From the NCBI GenBank assembly GCA_030446715.1, contig JAUJMU010000015.1, forward strand, positions 100,953 to 152,718: 51,766 bases of DNA, given 5' to 3'. Made by a program: the position numbers and the translations under genes. Below the pieces are notes generated by a model. It did not search any database. It saw nothing but the letters and a program-made list of their open reading frames with translations, and was not told where the DNA came from. The DNA comes from Cytophagales bacterium. GTDB lineage: Bacteria; Bacteroidota; Bacteroidia; Cytophagales; 172606-1. Positions 1 to 9,124 of the stretch are shown piece by piece (the first letter of the stretch is position 1; the number at the start of each line of letters is the position of its first letter).

Positions 1-27
1 CCAGTACTGATTGAAAACCACTCCACC

Positions 28-1338
28 ATGAAAAGAAAAATATTTTACGCACTGGGCATCACCGCCCTGCTGGCCCTGTCGGCCTGGTTTATAGTCCGCC
101 CCGGTGCCTCCCAGCAGGCGAACCTGACCGCTCCCGTCAAAAAAGGTCTTTTTGAAATGACCGTCACCGCCACCGGAGAGCTGAAAGCCAAAAACTCGGT
201 GGAAATCTCGGGGCCCATTGCCATGCGCGAGGTGCAGGTGTACCAGGTCAAAATTTCCAACCTCATTCCCGAAGGCACGGTGGTCAAGAAGGGTGATTAC
301 GTGGCTTCACTTGACAAAACCGAACTGATGAATAAGCTCAAGGATTCGGAGTCTGAGCTGCAGAAGTTTCAGGCGCAGTTTACCCAGGCGCAACTCGACA
401 GTTCGCTCAACCTCCGGGCGGCCCGCGATGAAATGGTAAACCTGGGATACGAGGTAAAAGAGAAGCACATTATTCTGGAGCAGTCGAAATACGAGCCGCC
501 GGCCACCATCCGGCAGGCCGAAATTGACCTTGAGAAAATCCGGCGGAAGCAGGAGCAGTCCAGACAGAACCTGAAGATCAAGCGTGATCAGGCCATTGCC
601 AAAATGAGCGAGGTAGGTGCCCAGCTGGCGCAGGCCCAGAGCAAGGTAGACCGGCTCCGGGCGGTGGTGGGGCAGTTTGAGATTACGGCCCCCGAGCCCG
701 GCATGGTTATTTACCACCGCGACTGGTCGGGCAAAAAGGTGATTGTGGGCAGTACCGTCAACGCCTGGGACCCTACCGTAGCCACCCTGCCCGATCTCAC
801 CACCATGATTTCCAAAACGTACGTAAATGAGGTGGATATCCGCAAGATCAGGCAGGGCCAGACCGTGAAGGTGGGTCTGGATGCTTTTCCGGAGAAGAAA
901 CTGACCGGCAAGGTGGTGTCCGTGGCCAACGTCGGCGAACAACTGCCCAACTCCGACTCCAAAGTGTTTGAAGTAAACATTCTCATCAACGAGAGCGATA
1001 CCACCCTGCGGCCCGCCATGACCACCAGCAATCTGGTACTTACCGGCTCGGTCAAGGATGCCCTCCATATTCCGCTGGAGGCTGTCCATACCCAGGGCGA
1101 TTCCATCAACTATGTATTCAAGCTGAACGGAAGCAGTCTGGTCAGGCAGCAGGTAACCCTTGGCCAGACCAACGAAAACGAAGTGGTGGTGCTGGACGGG
1201 CTGAAGGAAACGGAAGAAGTGTACCTGTCGGTGCCCAAAGACGCCGACCGGAAAGAACTGGTGCTGCTGCCCAGGGCCAGGCCGGCTCCTGCGACTCCGG
1301 CCCAATCCAAACCCGTAGCCAACCTTTCCGCCCGCTGA
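28..1338 (+). CDS. HlyD/RND-type periplasmic adaptor subunit of an ABC efflux system
   Basis: This 436-residue protein is a membrane fusion protein linking an inner-membrane exporter to an outer-membrane channel. It has an N-terminal signal/anchor (about residues 5-24), then a split biotinyl-lipoyl-like domain (EGTVVKKGDYVASLD near residue 85 and the FEITAPEPGMV half near 220). Between these lies a long, charged, Gln-rich alpha-helical hairpin (about 95-210). A beta-barrel region follows (TGKVVSVANVGEQ near 295), and the C-terminus is a Pro/Ala-rich tail. Its stop lies one base before the permease start, and that gene overlaps a TolC-type gene, so the three form one operon. The ATPase subunit is not seen and may lie upstream of the window. 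The 27 bases before the ATG show no Shine-Dalgarno sequence. The substrate cannot be inferred. Confidence 0.88.
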   Translation: MKRKIFYALGITALLALSAWFIVRPGASQQANLTAPVKKGLFEMTVTATGELKAKNSVEISGPIAMREVQVYQVKISNLIPEGTVVKKGDYVASLDKTELMNKLKDSESELQKFQAQFTQAQLDSSLNLRAARDEMVNLGYEVKEKHIILEQSKYEPPATIRQAEIDLEKIRRKQEQSRQNLKIKRDQAIAKMSEVGAQLAQAQSKVDRLRAVVGQFEITAPEPGMVIYHRDWSGKKVIVGSTVNAWDPTVATLPDLTTMISKTYVNEVDIRKIRQGQTVKVGLDAFPEKKLTGKVVSVANVGEQLPNSDSKVFEVNILINESDTTLRPAMTTSNLVLTGSVKDALHIPLEAVHTQGDSINYVFKLNGSSLVRQQVTLGQTNENEVVVLDGLKETEEVYLSVPKDADRKELVLLPRARPAPATPAQSKPVANLSAR

Positions 1339-1339
1339 C

Positions 1340-2674
1340 ATGCTGAAACGATATTTTTTTACCCTCGAAATTGCCAGTCAGGCGATTTTGGCGAACAAAC
1401 TGCGTTCACTGCTCACGGCTCTGGGCATTATTTTCGGCGTGGCGGCCGTGATTGCCATGCTGGCCGTGGGCAACGGTGCCCAGCAGGAAATCCTGGAGCA
1501 GATCCGGCTGGTGGGCGTCAACAATGTGGTCATTACCCCGATCATTGGACAGAAGGAAGAAAAGGTGGAAGAGGGGGATAAGAAGCCGGAGAAGAAACAA
1601 TTCTCGCCGGGGCTGACGCTGGCAGACGCCGGGGCCATTCTCCGTCTGATCCCCGAGGTGGAAATGATCAGCCCGGAAATCATGCTGGAAACTTCCCTGG
1701 TCAAAGGCGGTGTGCGGCGGTCGGCGAAGCTGGTAGGCGTGGAACCGGCTTATTTTCAGCTGGCTGATTTTTCCCTGCAGGAAGGTAAAATGTTCAATGC
1801 CCGTCAGCTCTCTCACGGCGAACAGGTCTGCATCATCGGCAAGGGCATTCAGACGAAGTTTTTCAGCAAGGAAAACCCGATCGGTAAGTCCATCAAGTGC
1901 GGCAAGCACTGGCTTACCATCATCGGTGTGCTCAACGAACGGATGATCTCCGAAAACTCTATTTCCAAACTGGGCATCCGCGACTACAATATGGACGTGT
2001 ACGCCCCGCTCAAAACCGTTCTGATCCGGTATGTGAACCGCGCACTGGTGACTGAACGGGCCATTCAGCAGGCCAACAACCGCTCCGGCGGCGACAATCA
2101 GGAAGACAAGGGTGACAAAAACTATCACCAGATTGACCGGCTGGTGATCCAGACGCGGCAGACTGAATACCTGACCCCAACATCTGAAGTAGTTTCGAGG
2201 ATGCTGCAGCGGCGGCACAACGGCAAGATTGACTACGAAATCACCATTCCCGAACTGCTCCTCAAGCAACAGCAGCGCACCAAAGATATTTTCAACGTGG
2301 TGCTGGGGGCCATTGCGGGTATTTCCCTGGTTGTGGGCGGCATCGGCATCATGAATATCATGCTGGCTTCGGTGCTGGAACGGATCAGGGAGATCGGCCT
2401 GCGCCTTTCGCTGGGTGCCAAAAAGCAGGACATCACGATGCAGTTCCTGTTCGAGGCGATGATGATCAGCGTCACCGGCGGCCTCATCGGGGTACTGCTG
2501 GGCATTTCCGGCGCGGTTATCATTTCCAGCATTGCCAGTATTCCCACCATTGTCACCCCGTTTTCCGTGCTGATCTCCTTCTTTGTGGCAGCCTTTACCG
2601 GCCTTTTATTCGGCATTGCTCCGGCCCGCCGTGCTGCCAATCAGGACCCGATAACCTCACTCCGGTATGAATAG
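1340..2674 (+). CDS. MacB-type ABC transporter permease (FtsX/MacB_PCD domains)
   Basis: This 444-residue permease has the MacB topology without a fused ATPase. There is one N-terminal membrane segment (LRSLLTALGIIFGVAAVIAML, about 22-42) and a large periplasmic MacB_PCD domain (about 45-310) containing a charged Lys/Glu insertion near 70-85. Three C-terminal FtsX membrane segments follow (GAIAGISLVVGGIGIMNI near 330, GGLIGVLLGISGAVI near 380, FFVAAFTGLLFGIAPARRA near 415). The ERIREIGLRLSLGA motif between segments is the usual coupling-helix region that contacts the ATPase. It follows the adaptor by one base, and its last 8 bases overlap the outer-membrane channel gene, which suggests translational coupling. 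The separate ATPase partner is absent from the window. Confidence 0.9.
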   Translation: MLKRYFFTLEIASQAILANKLRSLLTALGIIFGVAAVIAMLAVGNGAQQEILEQIRLVGVNNVVITPIIGQKEEKVEEGDKKPEKKQFSPGLTLADAGAILRLIPEVEMISPEIMLETSLVKGGVRRSAKLVGVEPAYFQLADFSLQEGKMFNARQLSHGEQVCIIGKGIQTKFFSKENPIGKSIKCGKHWLTIIGVLNERMISENSISKLGIRDYNMDVYAPLKTVLIRYVNRALVTERAIQQANNRSGGDNQEDKGDKNYHQIDRLVIQTRQTEYLTPTSEVVSRMLQRRHNGKIDYEITIPELLLKQQQRTKDIFNVVLGAIAGISLVVGGIGIMNIMLASVLERIREIGLRLSLGAKKQDITMQFLFEAMMISVTGGLIGVLLGISGAVIISSIASIPTIVTPFSVLISFFVAAFTGLLFGIAPARRAANQDPITSLRYE

Positions 2675-4166
2675 AATGCCTTTTCTTCTGGCGCTTTGTC
2701 TGCTTTGGTTGCAATTTCCTGCTGCCACCGCGCAGGAAAACGCTGGTCTGGAGCGGCAGCTGTCCCTGCCCGAAGCCATCGGGCTGGCCCGGCAGCAGTC
2801 ACCGGCAGTGCGTACGGCCGTCAACCGCTTCCGCAACCGGTACTGGCAGTTCCGCACCTTCCGGTCCAACTACCTGCCCCAGCTCAGTCTGGTGGGCACG
2901 CTGCCCAACTTCAACCGCAGCATTATCCCGGTAACGCAGCAGGACGGCAGCCAGGAATTCCGGGAGGTAAGCCAGTCGGTGGTCAATACCAACCTTCAGC
3001 TTTCGCAGAATATCGGCCTGACCGGTGGTGAGATTTTTCTGGGCAGTGGCCTCCGGCGCATTGATAATTTTGCGCCTGTCACCAGCAGTTCGTACAGCGC
3101 CAATCCGTTTTACATCGGTATCCGGCAGCGGCTGTTCCGCTTCAATGAATTGCAGTGGGACCGGAAAATTGAGCCGCTTCGCTACGAAGAATCCCGCCGG
3201 GAGTACCAGGAGTTTGTGGAGAAAGTTTCTTTCGATGTTACCAGATTGTATTTCAATGCCCTGCTGGCTCAGATCCAGCTGGAAATTGCCGAGAAAAATG
3301 CGGCCAACAACGACACCCTTTACAAAGTAGCCGAGGGCCGGTTTAACCTCGGTAAAATTGCGGAAAACGAACTGCTGCAACTGGAACTGGCGGTGATGAA
3401 TGCCCGGCAGAACCTTGCCCAGTCGGAATTGCAGCTCGAATCAGGCCTGCTCACGCTGCGGGTTCAACTGGGCTTTACCGACAATGTGCCCATCCGCCTG
3501 GTCGTACCCGATCGGATTCCCCAGTTCTCGGTCAGCCGGGACTCAGCCCTGAGTTACGCCCGGCGCAACCGTTCGCAGGTGGTGGGCTTTGAACGGGAAC
3601 TGCTGCAAGCCAAAGCCGAAGTGGCCCGGGCCCGCGGCGAAACCGGACTGAACGCCGATCTGCAGGCCAATTTTGGTCTTACCCAGCAGGCAGAAAGGAT
3701 TCCCGAACTATACGTCAGCCCGCAGAACCAGCAGTTCGTGGCCCTTACTTTTCAGATTCCGCTGGTCGACTGGGGCCGTACCCGCTCCCGTACCAAGACC
3801 GCACAGGCCAATCAGGAACTGGTAGAGGCCAACGTGCAGCAGGACCGGATTACGTTTGAGCAGGAGGTATATCTTCAGGTGAAGCAGTTTGAGGTACTGC
3901 GGCGGCAAATGGAGGTGGCCCGCAAAGCCGATGAGGTGGGAGAGAAGCGGTACGAGATCAGCAAAAACCGCTACCAGATCGGCAAGATCGGCATCACCGA
4001 CCTGACCATTGCCCAGCAGGAAAAGGACCAGGCGAAGCTGGCGTACGCCCAGGCACTGCGCGATTTCTGGCTGGCTTACTACAACCTCCGCTTCCTCACG
4101 CTGTACGACTTTGAGAATAACCAGGGCCTCGCCTCCGAGGATGCGCTGAATGTGCTGGAGCGGTAG
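2667..4166 (+). CDS. TolC family outer-membrane efflux protein
   Basis: This 499-residue protein has a cleavable signal peptide (hydrophobic MPFLLALCLLWLQFPAATA, then Gln-Glu). It carries the two tandem OEP repeats of TolC proteins, recognisable from SLPEAIGLARQQSPAV near residue 33 and from long Gln/Glu/Ala-rich coiled-coil helices in each half, for example around 190-265 and 300-440. RYEISKNRYQIGKIGITDL near residue 430 is the typical second-repeat hairpin motif. It probably forms the outer-membrane exit duct for the adaptor and permease encoded just upstream. The start ATG lies inside the 3' end of the permease gene (8-base overlap), which supports operon membership. No clear terminator follows; the spacer is a low-complexity repeat. 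Confidence 0.9.
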   Translation: MNRMPFLLALCLLWLQFPAATAQENAGLERQLSLPEAIGLARQQSPAVRTAVNRFRNRYWQFRTFRSNYLPQLSLVGTLPNFNRSIIPVTQQDGSQEFREVSQSVVNTNLQLSQNIGLTGGEIFLGSGLRRIDNFAPVTSSSYSANPFYIGIRQRLFRFNELQWDRKIEPLRYEESRREYQEFVEKVSFDVTRLYFNALLAQIQLEIAEKNAANNDTLYKVAEGRFNLGKIAENELLQLELAVMNARQNLAQSELQLESGLLTLRVQLGFTDNVPIRLVVPDRIPQFSVSRDSALSYARRNRSQVVGFERELLQAKAEVARARGETGLNADLQANFGLTQQAERIPELYVSPQNQQFVALTFQIPLVDWGRTRSRTKTAQANQELVEANVQQDRITFEQEVYLQVKQFEVLRRQMEVARKADEVGEKRYEISKNRYQIGKIGITDLTIAQQEKDQAKLAYAQALRDFWLAYYNLRFLTLYDFENNQGLASEDALNVLER

Positions 4167-4174
4167 GGGTTGGT

Positions 4175-4273
4175 GGTTGTTCGTTATTGGTTATTGGTTA
4201 TCCGGGGTCCGGATGAGGAAAGCTTCCTGAGAGCCGGGCATCTTATATCCAACAACGAATAACCCAATCTCCC
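4175..4273. repeat. Low-complexity intergenic repeat (TTATTGGTTATTGG type)
   Basis: The spacer between the convergent tolC-like and helicase genes holds repeated words such as GTTGTTCGTTATTGG and GGTTATTGG. Near its other end is a complementary AACAACGAATAACCCAA, giving a loose inverted repeat. Similar word families occur in other spacers of this window (near 9.5, 11.5, 22.3, 30.5 and 48.6 kb). It may form a transcript-end structure, but no T-run terminator is present. Confidence 0.5.
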
Positions 4274-6760
4274 TCAGCCCGGCAGTTTCCCCTTCCAGGC
4301 CAGGTGTTTCATCACCATTCTCAGTTCGGTGTACGACACCTCTTCTCCCAGTGCAGCCTTGGCGGCACCCATGGCAGCAGTATCGTTGCGGGCGAAGAAA
4401 TCCGCAATCAGATTCACCTTTTCTGCCGGTACCAGCCTGAATACGTCTAGTTCTCCCGTGCCGATGTACTGGATCAGGTGATTTTCAATGGTGGATGCCA
4501 CCAGTCCCCGCGTCTCCGCAATTTCGTTCACGGACTTACCGGCAACAAACAGGTCGTAGCTGACCTGGCTGGTCTGGTTCGGTCCGGATGGTCGGGCTTT
4601 CGGGGCAGATTGGGGTCCTTCCCCACCGGCGTACGGCGGCAGTGCCTCTTCCGCTTCCACTTCGGCAATCACCGCCAGAATTTCGGCTCCCATCTGTTCG
4701 ATCTTTTTCTTGCCCAGTCCCTTGATCGTGTGCAGCTGAGCCGCGGTGCGCGGAATCCGGCCTACCAGTGCTTCCATGGTTTTTAACGGCAGGATCATGT
4801 ACGCCGGTACATCCCAGTCGGCGGCTTTCTTGTCCCGCCACGCCTTCAGCCGGGCGTATAACCGGGGGTGAACGGGATGGCTGAAGTTTTCGGTTGTTTT
4901 TTTCGCCGGCCTGGTCTCAAGTGTTTCAAGCGAAGCTTTGGCCCGCGTTCCGAGGTAGGTCGTCACCGAAAAACCGTCCTTTTCAACCGCCTTCAGGCAG
5001 GCGGATTTTACGTGAGTTTCCGTGAGGGCGTACTCCAATGCATTCTGTACGGACTTTTGCACCGCCTTATTGTCCTGGTATCCACCGGCATTGACCAGCG
5101 GTTGCAGGACAAGGGGATCAATTTTACCGGCAAAATAACTGCTTGCCTGCCTGATCCTCGCCTGCAACGGCTCATTTTCCTCCACCGGTATTTCGTACAG
5201 CCCGAGTTTCTGCATCTGCCCGGCGAACTTTTCGGCTACGGCTATTACCTCCCCCTCAAAAGTCTGGATCATGCCGGTAAATGTATCTCCAAAACCGGCT
5301 GGCAGGCTGCCGGCGTGCTCCTGACCCAGCCGGGCGCAGTACTGCAGCTTGCCCAGCAGGGGCCGGAAAGAAAACAACTCAAGCAGCGATTGTTGCTGGA
5401 ACTGCTGCCGGGCGGTTTGCAGCGCCTCGGGAGTAGGCTGGTTTTTTTCAACGTTGCCCGTAAATCCCTTGATGGAAGCGTTGCTGATGATGCTGGCCGG
5501 CGAAAGCGGATTGCGGAGCACGAGCCCTTCCAGAGAGCGGCAGCGGCTCAGGGCCACGTACACCTGGCCGTGGGTAAAAGCGGCATTGGCGTCAATGATG
5601 GCTTTGTCAAAGGTGAGGCCCTGGCTTTTGTGAATGGTGATGGCCCAGGCCAGCTTCAGCGGATACTGACGGAAAATGCCGGCTACCGTTTCCTGAATTT
5701 CTTTTGTTCCTTCGTTCAGTACGTATTTAAAATTGCTCCATTCGGTCGGCTGCACGTAAATGGGCTCCTTCTCGCCGGCACACTGTACAATGATCATGTC
5801 TTCCCGGATCTCGTGTACGGTACCGATTTTCCCGTTGAAATACCGCTTTTCGCGGGTGACGTCGTTTTTGGCAAACATGACCTGCGCGCCTTTTTTAAGG
5901 GTCAGGGTCTGCTCCGTCGGGTACATGTAGTCGGGAAAATCTCCCTCAATGACGGCAGAGAAGGTCTTTTCCCTGCCCGGAAGTTTCTGCAGTTCCCCCT
6001 CGTTGATCTGCTGGGCCTGGTAATTATGCGTGGTGAGGGTGATGTAGCCCTCGCCGGCCGCCGGACTGAAGCCGGACAAGCAGCGGCGGTTGAGTTGCTG
6101 CAGAAGTTCACCGGTCAGCTGGTTGTCGCGGATGGCGTTGAGGATGTTGATAAAGGTCTGGTCCCGCTGGCGGTAGATGTGCTGCAGGGTCACGCTCACA
6201 TACTGGGTTTTTTGCAGGGCCTGGCTGCCGAAGAAAAACGGGGTCTGGTAATGATCCTTCAGCAGCTTCCACTCTTCGTCCTTCACCACGGGGGCCAGCT
6301 GCTGCAGGTCGCCGATCATGAGCAGTTGCACGCCTCCGAATGCCCGGTTGCGGTCTTTGTACCGGCGCAGCACTTCGTCAATGGCATCGAGCACGTCGGC
6401 GCGTACCATACTGATCTCGTCAATCACCAGCAGATCCAGACTGCGGATGATGCCGATTTTTTCGCGGCTGAACCTGCGGGCCGGTTCCCCGCGTGAGGGG
6501 GAGAAGCCGCCCGGTGCCAGTGCCGGCACGTAAGGCCCGAACGGAATCTGGAAAAAGGAGTGAATGGTTACGCCGCCGGCATTCATGGCGGCCACGCCGG
6601 TAGGGGCAACCACCACCATCCGCTTGGGGGAACGTTTTTTCAGGTTCTGCAGGAAGGTAGTCTTGCCGGTGCCGGCCTTTCCCGTCAGGAACAGGTTCTT
6701 GTCGGTATGTTCCACGTAGCCGAGGGCAAGCTGCAGCGGAGTATTCTGGGACTGTTCCAT
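4274..6760 (-). CDS. PIF1-like SF1 helicase with HRDC and C-terminal HTH domains
   Basis: This is an 828-residue helicase predicted to unwind DNA. The N-terminal motor has Walker A GKAGTGKTT (27-35), Walker B LLVIDEISMV (about 106-115), GDLQQLAPVV (about 145), the UvrD/PIF1 C-terminal motif TIHKSQGLTFDKAIID (about 375) and YVALSRCRSLEGL (about 400). An HRDC-like domain follows (LYARLKAWRDKKAADWDVPAY to GLGKKKIEQMGAEIL, about 640-710). After it come a Pro-rich linker and a helix-turn-helix domain (GKSVNEIAETRGLVASTIENHL, about 755-780). This architecture is common in Bacteroidota helicases annotated as PIF1/RecD-like. ATG at 6760 is chosen: the upstream in-frame TTG at 6766 adds only two residues (TTG AAA ATG). 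The gene converges with the exporter operon. Confidence 0.88.
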   Translation of the reverse strand: MEQSQNTPLQLALGYVEHTDKNLFLTGKAGTGKTTFLQNLKKRSPKRMVVVAPTGVAAMNAGGVTIHSFFQIPFGPYVPALAPGGFSPSRGEPARRFSREKIGIIRSLDLLVIDEISMVRADVLDAIDEVLRRYKDRNRAFGGVQLLMIGDLQQLAPVVKDEEWKLLKDHYQTPFFFGSQALQKTQYVSVTLQHIYRQRDQTFINILNAIRDNQLTGELLQQLNRRCLSGFSPAAGEGYITLTTHNYQAQQINEGELQKLPGREKTFSAVIEGDFPDYMYPTEQTLTLKKGAQVMFAKNDVTREKRYFNGKIGTVHEIREDMIIVQCAGEKEPIYVQPTEWSNFKYVLNEGTKEIQETVAGIFRQYPLKLAWAITIHKSQGLTFDKAIIDANAAFTHGQVYVALSRCRSLEGLVLRNPLSPASIISNASIKGFTGNVEKNQPTPEALQTARQQFQQQSLLELFSFRPLLGKLQYCARLGQEHAGSLPAGFGDTFTGMIQTFEGEVIAVAEKFAGQMQKLGLYEIPVEENEPLQARIRQASSYFAGKIDPLVLQPLVNAGGYQDNKAVQKSVQNALEYALTETHVKSACLKAVEKDGFSVTTYLGTRAKASLETLETRPAKKTTENFSHPVHPRLYARLKAWRDKKAADWDVPAYMILPLKTMEALVGRIPRTAAQLHTIKGLGKKKIEQMGAEILAVIAEVEAEEALPPYAGGEGPQSAPKARPSGPNQTSQVSYDLFVAGKSVNEIAETRGLVASTIENHLIQYIGTGELDVFRLVPAEKVNLIADFFARNDTAAMGAAKAALGEEVSYTELRMVMKHLAWKGKLPG

Positions 6761-6939
6761 TTTCAATACAGGGATCAGATTTTTGCAAATGCGGGCATTA
6801 AGGTGATTCCGCGTAAAAAGTCAGTTGCCTGTGGAGCAAAGGTGCACCGCACACGACGTAAAAATAAGACTTGTTCAGAATTCATACCGGCATGGCAACT
6901 GACATCCGGTTCATCTGCCTGGTGATTTTTTCACCAGTG

Positions 6940-8205
6940 CTACCGATCAGGGTCTGTTTCCATGAATGAAATCAGCAGGTCCTTGATCTTGGGTTTGGTC
7001 AGGCCGGCCTGCTTCATCTCGATCCGCTGCACCACCACGTCGTACTCCTTATTAAAGGAGATCATCGGAACGCCGCCGTGGAGGGCCGAGGCAATAAAGC
7101 CGCGCGAATTGGGGTCGGCGGGGTCGTTGGACTCAAAGGCGTAGGTATTGTTCTTGACGTTCAGGGCCATAAACCGGCCGGTGAGGCTCAGGTCATCATT
7201 GTTGAGGTATTCCAGTTGCGTGATGTTGTCCAGAATGTGCAGCGCCTCCCGGAAGGAGATCGTCTGCTCCCGGTCGGTGCGGCTGTTGGCGTTGGTCCAG
7301 TGCAGGGTCAGTTGCAGTTTGTAGGTCCGGATCAGCTTCAGCAGCGCCTGGTAATTGCTCACCACCTTGGTGTCCACGCGATTGACAAAGTTGCGCAGCT
7401 CGGCAAAGTCGAAGCTCGCCGCGATGAAAGACATCAGGTATTCGTTGTACTTGTCGGCTTCACTCTCCTGACCCGGCAGCGTGAGTTGCTGGTTGAGAGG
7501 ACGCAGCACTACGTTGTAGGAGCCGGGCTCGACACCAATCAGTTCAAAGCGGGCCGCGCTGAGCATGTTGCTCTTGTGGGCCAGCTTGAGGGCTTTGTCC
7601 GTGAAATGTACGGTGGTGGTTTCCTGCCAGCGGCGGTAGTAGCCAAGGCCGAGGTGACTGGTGATTTCGTGCAGGAAAATCAGGGCCGGGGCCAGCACGG
7701 AAAGATAAATGGTGCCGTACCCGATGCGGGCCTGGCTTTGAAAACGTACCTGCATCAGACCGGTCTCCAGCTTGGCCGAAAGCGGCGTAAGGTCGTGCGA
7801 AGAGGCCACCAGGTTGCCCTCAAAAAAGGACTTCTTGTTGGGAAGGTAATAGTCGGGCAGCAGCGACAACGGTACGATCCGCGGGTGCATGTGCCGCTGA
7901 TTGCTGTCGGTTTCCACGCAGTACAGGAAACCGTCGGCGGGTGAGATCAGGATCTGGCGCAGGGTGAGCTTGCGTTCCAGGTATTGCAGCAGCGTATCAA
8001 AACCCACCCGGCAGGCCAGCCACCGCTGGTAAAACAAGCTGGCTTCGATCCGGTAAAACAGATAATGTTCACCCCGGCTGTTGATGTAGTGCGTCACCGG
8101 CGTACTTTCCTGCGTATTGAGATCGGCTACCTTCCGGAAAGGCGGTGAGGGCAGCGAGTCAAGGTTGTAGCCTTCGGGTAACTGGGAGGCTTTGAAATCC
8201 ATCAT
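6940..8205 (-). CDS. Conserved hypothetical protein, 421 aa
   Basis: I do not recognise the family with confidence. The protein is soluble, with no signal peptide and no membrane segment. The N-terminal part (about 35-120: HYLFYRIEASLFYQRWL, then ILISPADGFLYCVETD) reads like a small alpha/beta regulatory or effector-binding fold. The C-terminal half (about 190-400) is mixed helix and strand. It begins with ATGATG at 8205/8202. The spacer to the helicase gene downstream on the same strand is about 180 bases, so co-transcription is possible but not required. Codon use resembles the neighbouring core genes. No catalytic motif was seen, and no function is proposed. Confidence 0.75.
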   Translation of the reverse strand: MMDFKASQLPEGYNLDSLPSPPFRKVADLNTQESTPVTHYINSRGEHYLFYRIEASLFYQRWLACRVGFDTLLQYLERKLTLRQILISPADGFLYCVETDSNQRHMHPRIVPLSLLPDYYLPNKKSFFEGNLVASSHDLTPLSAKLETGLMQVRFQSQARIGYGTIYLSVLAPALIFLHEITSHLGLGYYRRWQETTTVHFTDKALKLAHKSNMLSAARFELIGVEPGSYNVVLRPLNQQLTLPGQESEADKYNEYLMSFIAASFDFAELRNFVNRVDTKVVSNYQALLKLIRTYKLQLTLHWTNANSRTDREQTISFREALHILDNITQLEYLNNDDLSLTGRFMALNVKNNTYAFESNDPADPNSRGFIASALHGGVPMISFNKEYDVVVQRIEMKQAGLTKPKIKDLLISFMETDPDR

Positions 8206-8265
8206 GATCTTTTCGGGTAGCCAGGGGGATTAAAACTAGCAAATAATTCCGGGATTCGATGCTTC

Positions 8266-8295
8266 AATGCGGCGTACTTCGATGCGGCGTACTTC
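8266..8295. repeat. 15-bp tandem duplication
   Basis: AATGCGGCGTACTTC is followed directly by GATGCGGCGTACTTC (14 of 15 bases identical). It lies in the divergent spacer between the hypothetical gene and rplM, upstream of the rplM promoter. Confidence 0.7.
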
Positions 8296-8340
8296 GTGCG
8301 GCAATGATTTTTGCAGTTGTCCGAACCATGATTTACGAGA

Positions 8341-8461
8341 TTATAAGATTAACCAGATTTATTGCTTATCCTGCTCATCCTTCAATCATATAAATCCTGA
8401 TTGGGACAATTCCTTTTTCATCCGGTTAATCCTTTCATCCCGCAAATCCTGATTCTGACTT
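8341..8461. repeat. Dispersed intergenic repeat (AAATCCTGATT family), two tandem units
   Basis: Two related units of about 33 bases (one ending AAATCCTGATTGGGAC, the other ending GCAAATCCTGATTCTGAC) occur within this spacer. The second shares a 23-base match (ATCCCGC...TTCTGAC) with a repeat at 44730-44752. Such ATCC-rich repeats are, from memory, common in spacers of Cytophagales genomes. Its role is unknown; it lies just upstream of the rplM promoter. Confidence 0.55.
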
Positions 8462-8516
8462 CCCGCACGAAGCATCAAATGCCCCGCAACTCCCTAAAAA
8501 TTAAACAGAAGCTCTA

Positions 8517-8547
8517 TTGCATATGCCGGCATAAGCCCCTACATTTG
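8517..8547 (+). promoter_or_regulatory. Bacteroidota-type promoter for the rplM operon
   Basis: TTG at 8517-8519 is followed after 20 bases by TACATTTG at 8540-8547. This fits the Bacteroidota primary-sigma consensus (TTTG, 19-21 bases, TAnnTTTG). Transcription would start near 8553-8555, about 45 bases before the rplM ATG. Confidence 0.7.
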
Positions 8548-8549
8548 CA

Positions 8550-8567
8550 GTCCGTTTTAAAACGGAC
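8550..8567. promoter_or_regulatory. Perfect 18-bp palindrome at the rplM transcription start
   Basis: GTCCGTTTT AAAACGGAC is a perfect palindrome with two 9-base arms. It overlaps or immediately follows the predicted start site and lies 32 bases upstream of the rplM ATG. It could be a protein operator or the base of a short leader hairpin for autoregulation by a ribosomal protein. The sequence alone does not decide between these. Confidence 0.5.
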
Positions 8568-8599
8568 CTGTTTTTCAGCACAAAGAGATAGTAATTCTG

Positions 8600-9043
8600 A
8601 TGGATACTTTAAGCTACAAGACGACCTTCGCCAACAAGGCAACCGTTCAAAAAGGCTGGGTGATTATTGACGCCGAGGGTGCGGTATTAGGCCGTCTGGC
8701 CAGCGTAGTGGCCGGCATCATCCGGGGAAAGCACAAGCCCTCCTTTACTCCCCACGTAGATTGCGGTGACAACGTAATCATCATCAACGCCGAAAAGGTA
8801 CGCCTGACCGGTAAGAAAATGACCGACAAAGTGTACGTGCGCCACACGGGCTATCCCGGCGGACAGCGTTTTACCACTCCCCGCGACGTGTTGCGCCGTT
8901 TCCCTGCCCGGGTGATCGAACATGCCGTGAAAGGAATGCTTCCCAAAAATCGCCTGGGTGCGCGTCTTTTCCACAACATGTATGTATACGCCGGCACTGA
9001 GCATCCGCATGCTGCCCAGCAACCCAGAGAAATCAAATTATAA
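8600..9043 (+). CDS. rplM: 50S ribosomal protein L13 (uL13)
   Basis: This is an early-assembling protein of the large ribosomal subunit, binding 23S rRNA. At 147 residues it has the usual family length. Characteristic stretches are [17 protein letters not shown] (about 19-35), [18 protein letters not shown] (about 56-73), [12 protein letters not shown] (about 79-90) and the signature [16 protein letters not shown] (about 111-126). It starts the rplM-rpsI-rpsB-tsf run typical of Bacteroidota, behind a good promoter and palindrome. No Shine-Dalgarno sequence is seen, as is normal for the phylum. Confidence 0.98.
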   Translation: MDTLSYKTTFANKATVQKGWVIIDAEGAVLGRLASVVAGIIRGKHKPSFTPHVDCGDNVIIINAEKVRLTGKKMTDKVYVRHTGYPGGQRFTTPRDVLRRFPARVIEHAVKGMLPKNRLGARLFHNMYVYAGTEHPHAAQQPREIKL

Positions 9044-9102
9044 ATTTTAAATGCTGAATGCTCAATGTCTGATCCTGCGGGCTCATTGAGCATTTAAAAT
9101 TT
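9042..9102. repeat. Hairpin between rplM and rpsI
   Basis: AAATTTTAAATG (9042-9053) pairs perfectly with CATTTAAAATTT (9091-9102), and inside it CTCAATG (9061-9067) pairs with CATTGAG (9084-9090). The left arm carries a 7-base bulge. It starts at the rplM stop. No T-run follows, so it is more likely an RNA-stability or processing structure, or a dispersed repeat, than a terminator. Confidence 0.6.
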
Positions 9103-9124
9103 AACATTCAACATTAACCAAATA

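Noticed and set aside
4868-6496. A 542-codon plus-strand frame opposite the PIF1-like helicase
   Set aside because: No recognisable protein features; the minus strand encodes a clear helicase over the same bases.
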